From WHSW01 sp963705955 (GTDB taxonomy: Bacteria; Actinomycetota; Thermoleophilia; Solirubrobacterales; 70-9): a stretch of DNA of 64,000 nucleotides. A program made the translations under genes and the position numbers. The DNA lies in assembly GCA_963705955.1 (NCBI GenBank), contig CAVPLH010000006.1, positions 620,001 through 684,000 of the forward strand, given 5' to 3'. The notes under the pieces are model-generated. The model had not been told where the DNA came from, did not search any database, and saw nothing but the letters and a program-made list of their open reading frames with translations. Positions 33,216 through 41,029 of this stretch are shown one piece after another; position 1 is the first letter of the stretch, and every line of letters begins with the position of its first letter.

Positions 33216-34747
33216 TCGGTCGCCCGGCCGACCACTCCGCGAAGCTCGCCCGCGGGGAGCTCTCGGATCCGGCGAGGGTCGAGGAGCTCGAGCAGAGAGC
33301 GGGGGAGGACGTCCTGCGCCGGCGCGACTTCCTCGGCCGGACCGCGGCGCTCGCCGGGCTCGCCGGGATGGCGGGCCTGCTCCCGTCCGAGACCCTGATC
33401 GCCGAGGCGGCCAAGCACGCGACGCGGGCCCATTTCCCGCGCCCGCGCGAGCTCCCGATCGACACCTTCGTCGTCCTGATGATGGAGAACCGCTCCTTCG
33501 ACCACTACTTCGGATGGCACCCGCGCGCCGACGCGGTCAACAACGGGCTGCGCTACCCGAGCCTCGACGGCTCGCAGTCGTTCGCCACCCACCGGCTGAC
33601 GCCCGACTTCCAGGGCTGCGCGTTTCGCGATCCCGACCACGGCTGGGACGGCGGGCGCCACCAGTACGACGGCGGCAAGCTCGACGGCTTCTACAGCGGT
33701 AACGACCAGGGGACCGGCAGCGACGAGTACGCGCTCGGTTACTACCTGAAGCAGGACCTCGGCTTCCTGCCCTGGGTCGCCGACGAATACCAGCTCTTCG
33801 ACCGCTACTTCTGCTCGATCATGGGCTCGACCTATCCGAACCGCCACTACCAGCTCGCGGCCCAGAACGGAGGCCAGAAGCGAAACCAGCTGCCGTCGTC
33901 GGCGAGCGGGTTCGAGTGGGAGACGATCCTCGACCGGGCGAAGGCGCGGGGGCTCGAGGTCGCCTACTACGTCTCCGACCTGCCCGTCCCCGCGCTCTAC
34001 GGCCCCCGGGGGCTCGACTGGGTCCGCCCGGCGTCGCAGTTCTACGTCGACGCCGGGGAGGGCAAGCTGCCGCCGATCTGCTTCATCGATCCGCCGTTCA
34101 AGGACGGTGGCGGCGGCAACGGGATCTCCGCCGACGAGCACCCGCACGGCGACGTCCGACTCGGCCAGGCGTTCATGTCAGACGTCGCCCACGCATTCGT
34201 CGAGTCCCCGCAGTACAGGCGGGGAGCGATGTTCATCAACTACGACGAGTGGGGCGGGTTCTTCGACCACGTCAGCCCCCAGCACGTCCCCGACGAGCGC
34301 GGCAACCGCACCGACCTCGAGAACGACTGGTCGTTGACCGGATTCCGGATCCCGGCGGTCGCGATCTCGCCCTACACCCGCGCCCACAAGCGCGGAAGGG
34401 TGAGCCACATGACCTGCACCCACGAGTCGATCCTGAAGCTGATCGCCTACCGCTACGGGCTCGGGATCCTGAACAGACGGCACGCCTACGCGTCGAACAT
34501 CGGCCGCAGCTTCGACTTCTCGAAGCGCGACTTCGACCCGCCGGCGCTTCCGGATCCGGCGGCGATCGCCGCGGTGCCGTGTGCCGTCGGCGGCAGCGGC
34601 CGACCGAAGCCGCACGACCTGACCCAGCTCGAGACGTCGGGCCTGCTCGACCGCCTCGGCTACGAGGTGCCGAAGGTCACCTACGACTCGCTGTTCCGCT
34701 ACCCGGACCGGGTCAGGCGGGCGTTCGAGACCGCCGGCCGGCGCTGA
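33212..34747 (+). CDS. Tat-exported phospholipase C / phosphoesterase family protein
   Basis: 511 residues. The N-terminus contains RRRDFLGRTAALAGLAGMAG (36-55), a twin-arginine export signal. VVLMMENRSFDHYFGW is the metal-site motif of the bacterial phospholipase C / AcpA family (PF04185). SIMGSTYPNRHY, DEHPHGDVRLGQAF and NYDEWGGFFDHVSP are its other conserved blocks. ESILKLIAYRYGL closes the domain. Family members hydrolyse phosphatidylcholine or phosphate monoesters outside the membrane. There is no separate C-terminal lipid-binding domain. It is coupled to the RTX-like gene upstream and followed by a hairpin terminator. Confidence 0.93.
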   Translation: MIGRPADHSAKLARGELSDPARVEELEQRAGEDVLRRRDFLGRTAALAGLAGMAGLLPSETLIAEAAKHATRAHFPRPRELPIDTFVVLMMENRSFDHYFGWHPRADAVNNGLRYPSLDGSQSFATHRLTPDFQGCAFRDPDHGWDGGRHQYDGGKLDGFYSGNDQGTGSDEYALGYYLKQDLGFLPWVADEYQLFDRYFCSIMGSTYPNRHYQLAAQNGGQKRNQLPSSASGFEWETILDRAKARGLEVAYYVSDLPVPALYGPRGLDWVRPASQFYVDAGEGKLPPICFIDPPFKDGGGGNGISADEHPHGDVRLGQAFMSDVAHAFVESPQYRRGAMFINYDEWGGFFDHVSPQHVPDERGNRTDLENDWSLTGFRIPAVAISPYTRAHKRGRVSHMTCTHESILKLIAYRYGLGILNRRHAYASNIGRSFDFSKRDFDPPALPDPAAIAAVPCAVGGSGRPKPHDLTQLETSGLLDRLGYEVPKVTYDSLFRYPDRVRRAFETAGRR

Positions 34748-34773
34748 CAACGGCCCTCGTGTCCGGAACGGAC

Positions 34774-34796
34774 AAGGGCCCCAGAATGGGGCCCTT
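34774..34796 (+). terminator. terminator-like hairpin after the phospholipase gene
   Basis: AAGGGCCCC and GGGGCCCTT pair perfectly around AGAAT, 26 nt past the stop codon, followed by GGTTCC. The 9-bp GC-rich stem is convincing but the U-run is poor, as is common in high-GC actinobacteria. Confidence 0.7.
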
Positions 34797-34804
34797 GGTT
34801 CCGA

Positions 34805-34881
34805 AAGGACGTACCGCCAGCGATTCCCGCCGCTGGCCCGTCGGTCCTTCAAGTCTTCGCGAGGGCGTCGGCTCCGCCCTC
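34805..34881. other. two further stem-loops between the terminator and tRNA-Val
   Basis: A long nested stem at about 34805-34849 pairs AAGGAC with GTCCTT and, inside it, CCAGCG with CGCTGG. A second hairpin at 34861-34881 pairs GAGGGCG with CGCCCTC and is followed by TTTC. No open frame fits. It may be a structured 3' end, a second terminator or a small RNA. Confidence 0.45.
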
Positions 34882-34977
34882 TTTCGACCCTAACACGGGG
34901 CGTTGCGCAGAGTTCTGGTTTGCCGCTCGTTCCAGCCGGTTGACGCCCTTCGCCGCCCCGCTAGACTCGCCGCCCCG

Positions 34978-35050
34978 GGGCGCTTAGCTCAGTTGGGAGA
35001 GCGCCAGCTCGACAAGCTGGAGGTCACTGGTTCGAGCCCAGTAGCGCCCA
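34978..35050 (+). tRNA. tRNA-Val (GAC anticodon)
   Basis: The acceptor stem GGGCGCT pairs with AGCGCCC, the D stem GCTC pairs with GAGC, and the anticodon stem CCAGC pairs with GCTGG around TCGACAA (anticodon GAC). The T stem ACTGG pairs with CCAGT around TTCGAGC. The discriminator is A, and CCA is not encoded. Confidence 0.96.
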
Positions 35051-35118
35051 TCGTCTCCGGACTCCCCGTCAGATCGCGACAAACCGCGACAACGTGGCTT
35101 CGGAGAGCGCTCGCCCAG

Positions 35119-35601
35119 CTACCGAGATCGAGCTTCTACCGACGGATCCGCGAAAAGTTCGGCCGGCTCGCGCACTAGCAGTCGCTGCAGGATGGCGACG
35201 AGCTGGCGCTCCTCGGCCTCGGTGAGGACGGAGAGGATCTGCTCCTGGGCCGCCATCAGCGCGCCCCGCTTCTCGGCGATCCAGGCGCGCCCCGCGTCGG
35301 TTGCCTCGAGCGCGTAGGCGCGGCGGTCGTCGGGGTTGCGGCGCCGGTCGACCAGCCCCGCTGCCTCGAGGTCGTCGACGACGCCGACCATCGTCGTGCG
35401 GTCGACACGCATCCGCTCGCAGAGATACTGCTGGGAGAGGCGTCCCTCGTCGGAGATCACCGTCAGGCAGCCGAAGTGCTTGATCCCGAGCTCTCCGGGC
35501 CCGAGGACCTGATCCGCGCGGGCGTGGAAGAGGGCGTGCGCCTTGGCGAGCAGGAAGCCCGCCATCTCGGCGAGCGAGGGAGGGAGTGACGTTTCGGCCA
35601 T
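35119..35601 (-). CDS. MarR-family transcriptional regulator
   Basis: 160 residues. GPGELGIKHFGCLTVISDEG, RLSQQYLCERMRVDRTTMVG and VVDDLEAAGLVDRRRNPDDR with AYALEATDAGRAWI form the MarR winged helix; DDRRAYALEATDAGR is the family wing signature. The start is the ATG at 35601. A 15-bp dyad lies 30 nt upstream and may be its own operator. It stands between tRNA-Val and a truncated peptidase gene, and no obvious target gene adjoins it. Confidence 0.92.
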   Translation of the reverse strand: MAETSLPPSLAEMAGFLLAKAHALFHARADQVLGPGELGIKHFGCLTVISDEGRLSQQYLCERMRVDRTTMVGVVDDLEAAGLVDRRRNPDDRRAYALEATDAGRAWIAEKRGALMAAQEQILSVLTEAEERQLVAILQRLLVREPAELFADPSVEARSR

Positions 35602-35631
35602 CTCGTCGGAGCTTATGATAAAACACTGAAA

Positions 35632-35646
35632 GTCAGCGTGGCTGAC
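35632..35646. promoter_or_regulatory. 15-bp dyad upstream of marR
   Basis: GTCAGC and GCTGAC are exact inverted repeats separated by GTG. The dyad lies between the MarR start and the broken peptidase end, next to an AT-rich TTATGATAAAACA stretch that could hold the promoter. A MarR operator role is inferred. Confidence 0.5.
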
Positions 35647-35672
35647 GATCCTGGGGGCTGAACGTTAGGAGG

Positions 35673-36183
35673 CTAATGCAGATGGAGCGCAAGTGCCAGC
35701 TCGGTCGGCTCGGTGACGACCGCGGCGTCGGCGCGCACCGTCTCGAGCACCTCGCGGATGCGGAGGCTGGCGTCCTCATCGGCGACCGCGGCCACGATCA
35801 CGTCGCCGCCGAGGCCGAGCGCACCGCCCTCGCGGCAGGCGACGAGCGCGGCGGCTAGGCCCGCCTTCATGTCGTACGCCCCGCGGCCGTATAGCCGGTC
35901 GCCGTCGACCCGCGGCGTATGCGAATCGCGCATGCCCCGGCTCCCACGGTGTCGGTGTGGCCGCAGAGCAGGAGCGACCGCCCGCACCCGTGCCCGTCTC
36001 GCGCACCACTACGCTCGGACGACCGGGCGTCGCCTCGCACAGGGCGACCTGAAGACCCGCTTCGCGCCCAGGCGGCGACGTGCGCGGCGAGCACCGGCTC
36101 GCCGCGCCCCCAGCGATGAGCGCCAGGTTGGTGGAGTCGATCGCAACCAGGTCGGCGAGGAGCTCGGCGGTGGAACTCGTCAT
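35673..36183 (-). pseudogene. truncated M20 peptidase / ArgE-DapE-like amidohydrolase
   Basis: Fragments in different frames match the N-terminal half of an M20 metallohydrolase: STAELLADLVAIDSTNLALI from the ATG at 36183, then LLLCGHTDTVGAG (metal His and Asp), then RLYGRGAYDMKAGLAAALVA, VIVAAVADEDASL and ADAAVVTEPTELALALHLH. The sequence ends in TAG at 35673, just where M20 enzymes continue through the dimerisation and second metal-ligand regions. The frame shifts at least twice and more than half of the gene is missing. Relatives include N-carbamoyl-amino-acid hydrolases and acetylornithine deacetylases. Its start overlaps the iclR end by 4 nt in one frame. Confidence 0.65.
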
Positions 36184-37056
36184 TCGTGCATCCTTTCGCG
36201 ACGAAGAGGTCGGACGAGGATGTCGCAAGGATTGCGATGAGGCCGGTTCGCAGCTGCAGCCGGCGGCTGGGCGCTCGGCGACCGGCGCATCGTCCAGCTC
36301 GGCGGACAACTCCTCGGCGTGTCGGCGCAGGAGCCGCCCGAGTTCACCCGTGTCCGCCTGAACGATCCGAGTCGTCGGAGCGGAGATGCTGATCGCCGCA
36401 AACGCGACGCCGCCACCGAACACGGGAGCGGCCACGCAGCTGACCCCGTCCTCGTGCTCCTCGTTGTCGATCGCGTAGCCGCGCTTGCGGATGCGCGCGA
36501 AATCCCCCCGCAGGGATGCCAGGGTCGTTCGGGTGTGCTGCGTCAGGCGCTCGAGCGGCTCGCGCTCGGGCGGATAGAGCTTCGAGACGGTGTCCGGGGA
36601 ACGACTGGCGAGAATCGACTTTCCGGATGCGGTCGAGTGGGCGAGAGCCAGGCTGCCAACCTGCGTGAACATGCGCACGTTGTGGAGACCCGGGACCTGG
36701 TCCACGTACACCACGGCGTCGCGGTCGAGGATCACCAGGTTGGTCGTCTCGTTCGTGACCTGGCGAATGCCCTCGAGGTGGGGTCGGGCGACGGCGCACA
36801 ATGCGGCGGTTCGCGCCTGAATTCCGCCGGCGAGCTCCAGCACCTTGAACCCGAGGGCGTAGCTGCCGTGCGAGGCGGCCTGACGCACGTAGCCGCGATC
36901 GGCCAGGCCCGCCAGCAAGCGGTGCGCGGTGCTCACGACGAGGCCGGTCTGAGCGGCGAGCTCAGAGACACCGAGATCGCCGGACTCCCCGAGGGCCTCG
37001 AGCAGGTCGAGGGCCCGGTCTACCGACTGGACGCGGTCACGACGTGGATCGGCCAT
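36180..37056 (-). CDS. IclR-family transcriptional regulator
   Basis: From the ATG at 37056. VQSVDRALDLLEALGESGDL and GVSELAAQTGLVVSTAHRLL with ADRGYVRQ make the N-terminal winged helix. GGIQARTAALCAVARPHLEG to AHSTASGKSILA is the effector domain, and GYAIDNEEHEDGVSCVAAPV the ligand-pocket signature, ending in LGRLLRRHAEELSAELDD. Beyond that the frame runs on without a stop into the M20 remnant. In another frame the end reads RPLRRERMHE with a TGA at 36180 that overlaps the peptidase ATG, so a C-terminal indel is likely. It faces the catabolic genes across an IclR-type dyad and probably controls them. Confidence 0.85.
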
Positions 37057-37087
37057 GAGACGATGGTAGACTACTCGGAAGTTGTTT

Positions 37088-37100
37088 TCCACATCGTGGA
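37088..37100. promoter_or_regulatory. IclR-type operator dyad in the divergent promoter
   Basis: TCCAC-ATC-GTGGA is a perfect dyad flanked by TTT and TA, in the AT-richest part of the region between iclR (37056) and the hydrolase gene (37148). IclR-family sites often have a TTCCxC...GxGGAA-like form. Control of both directions is inferred. Confidence 0.6.
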
Positions 37101-37147
37101 TACCGCTCCGATTCGCCGTGGGCTGACCGAGTAGGGAGGGCAGCAGG

Positions 37148-38032
37148 TTGGGGATTGCGACGGCTGAGGATGGAGTCGGCCTCTACTACGAGGAGACGGG
37201 GTCGGGGGAGTCGATTCTGTTCATCCACGAGTTCGCGGGAGACCATCGCAGCTGGGAACCCCAGATCCGCCACTTCGGCGAGACGCACCGCTGCATCGCG
37301 TATGACGCTCGCGGATACCCGCCGTCGGACGTACCGGAGGACCCCGCCGCGTATTCACAGGACTTCGCCGTATCCGATGCCCTGGCGGTGCTCGACCACC
37401 TCGAGATCGAGCGGACACACGTCGTCGGGATCTCGATGGGAGCGTTTGCGGCCCTTCATCTCGGCCTTCGGCATCCAAGCCGGACAGCTTCTCTGGTGAT
37501 CGCAGGATGTGGTTACGGAGCACATCCCGACGCCCGGAGCGCGTTTCGCGCGGAGAGCGAGGCCGTCGCTCGTGCGTTCGAGGCAGAAGGCGCCGCCGGG
37601 ATCGCAACGAAATACGGCTCGGGGCCGGCGCGCGTTCAGTTCATGAACAAGGATCCGCGCGGCTGGCAACGGTTTGTCGAGATGCTGTCTGAGCACTCCA
37701 CCCTTGGGAGCTCGCTCACGATGATGGGTGTACAGCGCGACCGACCGTCGCTCTACGACCTGACGGACGATCTGCGCGCCCTGACGGTCCCGACTTTGCT
37801 GATAGTCGGTGACGAGGACAAGGGGTGCCTCGAGGCCAACCTCATGCTCAAGGACGTGATCCCGTCGGCAGGGCTCTGGGTTCTCGCGCGGACGGGCCAC
37901 ACCTCGAACCTGGAGGAACCCGACCTCTTCAACCGGCTGGTCGCCGACTTCCTGACGGATGTAACAGCCGGTGAGTGGGGCGTGCGCGACCCGCGCTCGG
38001 TCTCCCAGAGTTTGACGGGCATTACCGACTGA
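37148..38032 (+). CDS. alpha/beta hydrolase (enol-lactonase/deformylase-like)
   Basis: 294 residues from a TTG at 37148 with GGAGGG upstream. SILFIHEFAGDHRSW supplies the oxyanion region, VVGISMGAFAALHLG the GxSxG nucleophile elbow, LLIVGDEDKGCLEANL the acid and LARTGHTSNLEEPDLF the catalytic His. The overall pattern resembles 3-oxoadipate enol-lactonase and ring-cleavage-product hydrolases such as N-formylmaleamate deformylase. It is the first gene rightward of IclR, followed by the GlcG-like and a second hydrolase gene, so a catabolic role is likely. The substrate is unknown. Confidence 0.87.
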   Translation: MGIATAEDGVGLYYEETGSGESILFIHEFAGDHRSWEPQIRHFGETHRCIAYDARGYPPSDVPEDPAAYSQDFAVSDALAVLDHLEIERTHVVGISMGAFAALHLGLRHPSRTASLVIAGCGYGAHPDARSAFRAESEAVARAFEAEGAAGIATKYGSGPARVQFMNKDPRGWQRFVEMLSEHSTLGSSLTMMGVQRDRPSLYDLTDDLRALTVPTLLIVGDEDKGCLEANLMLKDVIPSAGLWVLARTGHTSNLEEPDLFNRLVADFLTDVTAGEWGVRDPRSVSQSLTGITD

Positions 38033-38117
38033 GCGATCGGACATGCCGTGAGACGACCAGATACGCCCGGAACCGGGGCTCGCCGCTCCAGCGAGCCGAA
38101 CACGGGAGGAGGACCCG

Positions 38118-38543
38118 TTGGCTGACACGATTACTCGTCAGATCCTCACACACGACGGGGCGCTACGCGTCCTGCAGGCCGCCGTCGAGCGAGCTCTGGC
38201 CATGCAGAGACCGCAGTGCATCGCGGTCGTCGACGGCTCGGGGCACCTCCTCGCCTTCGTCCGGATGGACGGCGCAAAGTTCCTGTCGATCCTCACCGCA
38301 CAGCGCAAGGCGACCACCGCCGCCGACCGACGCTCGGCGACGGGTGCCATCGAGCCGAGCCACGCGCTGGCCCTCGGGCTCGTCACGAAGGGCCGCCTCG
38401 CGAACCTCAAGGGAGGCCTCCCGATCGAGGTGGACGGACATGTCCTGGGGGCCGTCGGCGTCAGCTCGGGCTCCGGTGAGGAGGATCTCGAAGTCGCACG
38501 GGCGGGAGTCGCCGCAATCCCCGGAGCGAGGGCCGACTGGTGA
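38118..38543 (+). CDS. GlcG/HbpS-like heme-binding domain protein
   Basis: 141 residues from a TTG at 38118 behind GGGAGGAGG. GALRVLQAAVERALAMQRPQ, CIAVVDGSGHLLAFVRMDGA, SILTAQRKATTAADRRSATG and GGLPIEVDGHVLGAVGVSSG are the conserved blocks of the GlcG/HbpS (DUF336) family. Members bind heme or act as accessory proteins, and they are frequent in glycolate, propanediol and aromatic catabolic operons. It has no signal peptide. Its place between two hydrolases supports an accessory catabolic role. Confidence 0.88.
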   Translation: MADTITRQILTHDGALRVLQAAVERALAMQRPQCIAVVDGSGHLLAFVRMDGAKFLSILTAQRKATTAADRRSATGAIEPSHALALGLVTKGRLANLKGGLPIEVDGHVLGAVGVSSGSGEEDLEVARAGVAAIPGARADW

Positions 38544-38613
38544 CCGAACGCGTAGGTGTTCCACCGGCAGCGACGAGGCCAGGTTGGTCCTGCCGGCCGG
38601 GAGCGAGTAGAGA

Positions 38614-39795
38614 ATGCCCGCGGAGCTCGACTCGGACGCGCAGGAGATCGAGCGTTATTACCAGACGCTCTCGACCTGGATCAGGCTGCATGGCGCTGAG
38701 CATCTGGCGCGACAGTACGTGGTGGTGCGGCTGGCGCGAATGGAAGCGACGAGTCCATTGGACTTCAGCGACATTCAGCGCGTCCTCAGCCGCGTCGTCG
38801 ACGCACGCGCCTGGTATCCCGCCTGGCACGACGAGGCGTTGCAAGCGGAGGAGACAGCGGAGCGGTTTGTGGCCGAGGAGAGAGCGGTGTCCGCGGCCGA
38901 CATGTTCCACCGGGCCTCGGCGTGTCATCACTGGTCCCAGTACCTCGCTCGAGTAGGTAGTGAACAGAAGGCCGAAGGCCGCGCGGGCCGGGTGCGCTGC
39001 TACCGCCGAGCCGTGGAGTACTTCCCCGCACCGATCGAGCCGTTGACCGCTCCGTTCGATGGTGAGGCGTTGCCGGGCTATCTGCACCTACCCGAGCCGG
39101 CGGCCGGGGCCGGAGAGCCTCCTCCGTGCGTGATCATGGTGAACGGAGCCGACTCCGTCAAGGAGGAGTACCACAACTGGGCGAGGCAGTTCGTCCGGCG
39201 CGGCATCGCCGCGCTGACCATCGATGGCCCGGGCCAGGGTGCGATGGTGGGGATCCTTCCGATGCGACCCGAGGCGTGGGAAAGGCCGATGGGAGCGACC
39301 ATCGATGCGTTGGCTGCATGCGGGAAGGTCGACGCTCGCCGCATCGGCATCTGGGGAAGCAGCCTGGGCGGGTTCCTGGTCCTTCGGGCCGCGGCGTACG
39401 AGCCACGGCTGCAGGCTGCAATCTCGCTCGGGGGCTTCTACGACTGCCGCGATTACCGGCACTGGCCGGTCTCGACCCAACTGAATGTCATGGAGGACCT
39501 CATGCTCGAGTCCCTCTCGGACGCCCGCGACTACGTCGAGGAGAAGTTCACTCTCGACCATGCCGTCGAGAGGATCGAAGCGCCGTATCTGGTCATCCAT
39601 GGTGGCCGCGACGATCTCCTCACCGTCGAGGAGGGCCAGCAGATGGCGACGGGACCGCGTGGCGAGTTCGTCAACTTTGCCGACGGCTTCCATACGTGCA
39701 CCAACTACAACGCGACGCTGGTACCTCTGATGTGTGACTGGATGGCCACGCGACTGGCCGGCGATAAACCCCCAGCCGTAACGACGGCCATCTGA
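38614..39795 (+). CDS. alpha/beta hydrolase, DHPON-hydrolase/FrsA-like
   Basis: 393 residues from the ATG at 38614. An N-terminal helical region of about 145 residues (DMFHRASACHHWSQYLARVG) precedes the catalytic domain. CVIMVNGADSVKEEYHNWAR, TIDGPGQGAM, IGIWGSSLGGFLVLRAAAYE (Ser nucleophile), LVIHGGRDDLLTVEEG (acid) and NFADGFHTCTNYN (His) complete the triad. This layout matches 2,6-dihydroxypseudooxynicotine hydrolase, a C-C hydrolase of nicotine degradation, and related FrsA-like esterases. The catabolic setting supports cleavage of a ring-derived ketone or amide, but the substrate is not shown. Confidence 0.85.
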   Translation: MPAELDSDAQEIERYYQTLSTWIRLHGAEHLARQYVVVRLARMEATSPLDFSDIQRVLSRVVDARAWYPAWHDEALQAEETAERFVAEERAVSAADMFHRASACHHWSQYLARVGSEQKAEGRAGRVRCYRRAVEYFPAPIEPLTAPFDGEALPGYLHLPEPAAGAGEPPPCVIMVNGADSVKEEYHNWARQFVRRGIAALTIDGPGQGAMVGILPMRPEAWERPMGATIDALAACGKVDARRIGIWGSSLGGFLVLRAAAYEPRLQAAISLGGFYDCRDYRHWPVSTQLNVMEDLMLESLSDARDYVEEKFTLDHAVERIEAPYLVIHGGRDDLLTVEEGQQMATGPRGEFVNFADGFHTCTNYNATLVPLMCDWMATRLAGDKPPAVTTAI

Positions 39796-39831
39796 AGGCA
39801 CTGGGGGTGTCCTCGGGCCTGACCCGGAGGC

Positions 39832-40929
39832 CTAGGTGAGAACGTCGAGAGGGAGTTGCGCCGTTACGACGTGGTTCGGGCTATCGACGATCTCGCTGAT
39901 CTTCAGGTCGACGCAGACGCTGCAGATGGCGTAGGCCTGCTGTCGGGTATATCCGTACTGCTCCGAGAGGTGGTCGATCATGTTGCGCAGAGCGCTGCGC
40001 ACCGCCCCCAACAGATCATTTGCCCGCCCGCCCGTATCGGCGTACACCGAGAGGCCGGTCGTCGCGACGTAGGGTCCGCTGACGGCACCGGTGTCGTCCC
40101 CGTAGAGCAGCACATCTCGGGCGCCTTGGCTTCCGCTTCCCTTCATGACCTCGAACCGGACGTGGACCGTGGCCGCGGTCTCGATTGCGGTCCCACACAC
40201 CTCACCGTCACCTTGGGCGAAATGCGCGTCGCCGGTCGAGAAGAGGGCTCCTTCGGTCCACACCGGGAACAGGATGCGGGTGCCCGCAACCATCTGCTTG
40301 ACATCGAGGTTGCCACCGTTCTCGCGGGGCGGCTTGGTCCGGAGCGCCTCGGTCGCGATGGCCGCATCCTCGGGAACCGCGCCGCGTGGTTCCGGTAGCG
40401 CGACGTCCCCGCCGCCGGCGGCGAGCTCCTGCTCCCGCGCGGAGATGCGCTCCAGCAGGTCCCGCGAAGGGGCGACGCCCATGATCCCCATGAACGGTCG
40501 CCCCGGGATGCGGATACCCGGCAGGTCGGGCGAGGTGGCATAGCCCCCGGCGAGCTCCCAGCGCGCGAGAAACGGCGCCGGGAACTCGTCGCTCAGGAAG
40601 CCGAAGCCGGGGAACTGCGCGGTGTATCCGAACGCCCCCGGCTGCACGTCCAGGACTTCGACGGCCAGCAGGTCACCGGGCTCCGCGCCGTCGACGAAGA
40701 TCGGCCCGGTGAGCGGATGCACGATGCTGCGATCGGCCCGCCCCACGTCCTCGTGCGTGGAGGCCATCGAGAGCTGGCCATCGACGGCGTCACGGGTTGT
40801 CAAGACGACGTCGTCGCCCGGTTGGCACGACAGCGCGGGCGGGATGTCAGGGTGCCAGCGGTTGTGACAACGGGCCGCTTCCCGCCGAACCGGAATCGAG
40901 GGATCGACGTGAAGCTCGTGGGTGGCCAT
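39832..40929 (-). CDS. acetamidase/formamidase family protein
   Basis: The 365-residue protein belongs to the FmdA/AmdA family: HNRWHPDIPPALSCQPGDDV, VHPLTGPIFVDGAEPGDLLA, GFGFLSDEFPAPFLARWELA, ENGGNLDVKQMVAGTRILFP, GALFSTGDAHFAQGDGEVCG and YGYTRQQAYAICSVCVDLKI. These enzymes release ammonia from formamide, acetamide or larger amides using a metal site. It is convergent with the DHPON-hydrolase-like gene and precedes the MFS gene on the same strand. It could remove nitrogen from an amide intermediate of the island pathway. Confidence 0.92.
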   Translation of the reverse strand: MATHELHVDPSIPVRREAARCHNRWHPDIPPALSCQPGDDVVLTTRDAVDGQLSMASTHEDVGRADRSIVHPLTGPIFVDGAEPGDLLAVEVLDVQPGAFGYTAQFPGFGFLSDEFPAPFLARWELAGGYATSPDLPGIRIPGRPFMGIMGVAPSRDLLERISAREQELAAGGGDVALPEPRGAVPEDAAIATEALRTKPPRENGGNLDVKQMVAGTRILFPVWTEGALFSTGDAHFAQGDGEVCGTAIETAATVHVRFEVMKGSGSQGARDVLLYGDDTGAVSGPYVATTGLSVYADTGGRANDLLGAVRSALRNMIDHLSEQYGYTRQQAYAICSVCVDLKISEIVDSPNHVVTAQLPLDVLT

Positions 40930-41029
40930 GCGCTCTACCTCCTCGTCCGCTGTGCGCGGTGTCCGTTCCGTCGGATTCTCGCCGGGCGACGGGACGAATG
41001 AGGTCCCAACCCACCTTCGCGACGAGGCT

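Noticed and set aside
35776..37092. A genuine 438-residue IclR-M20 fusion protein
   Set aside because: The M20 part soon leaves its frame and is truncated, and a better IclR stop exists in a neighbouring frame with a typical 4-nt overlap.
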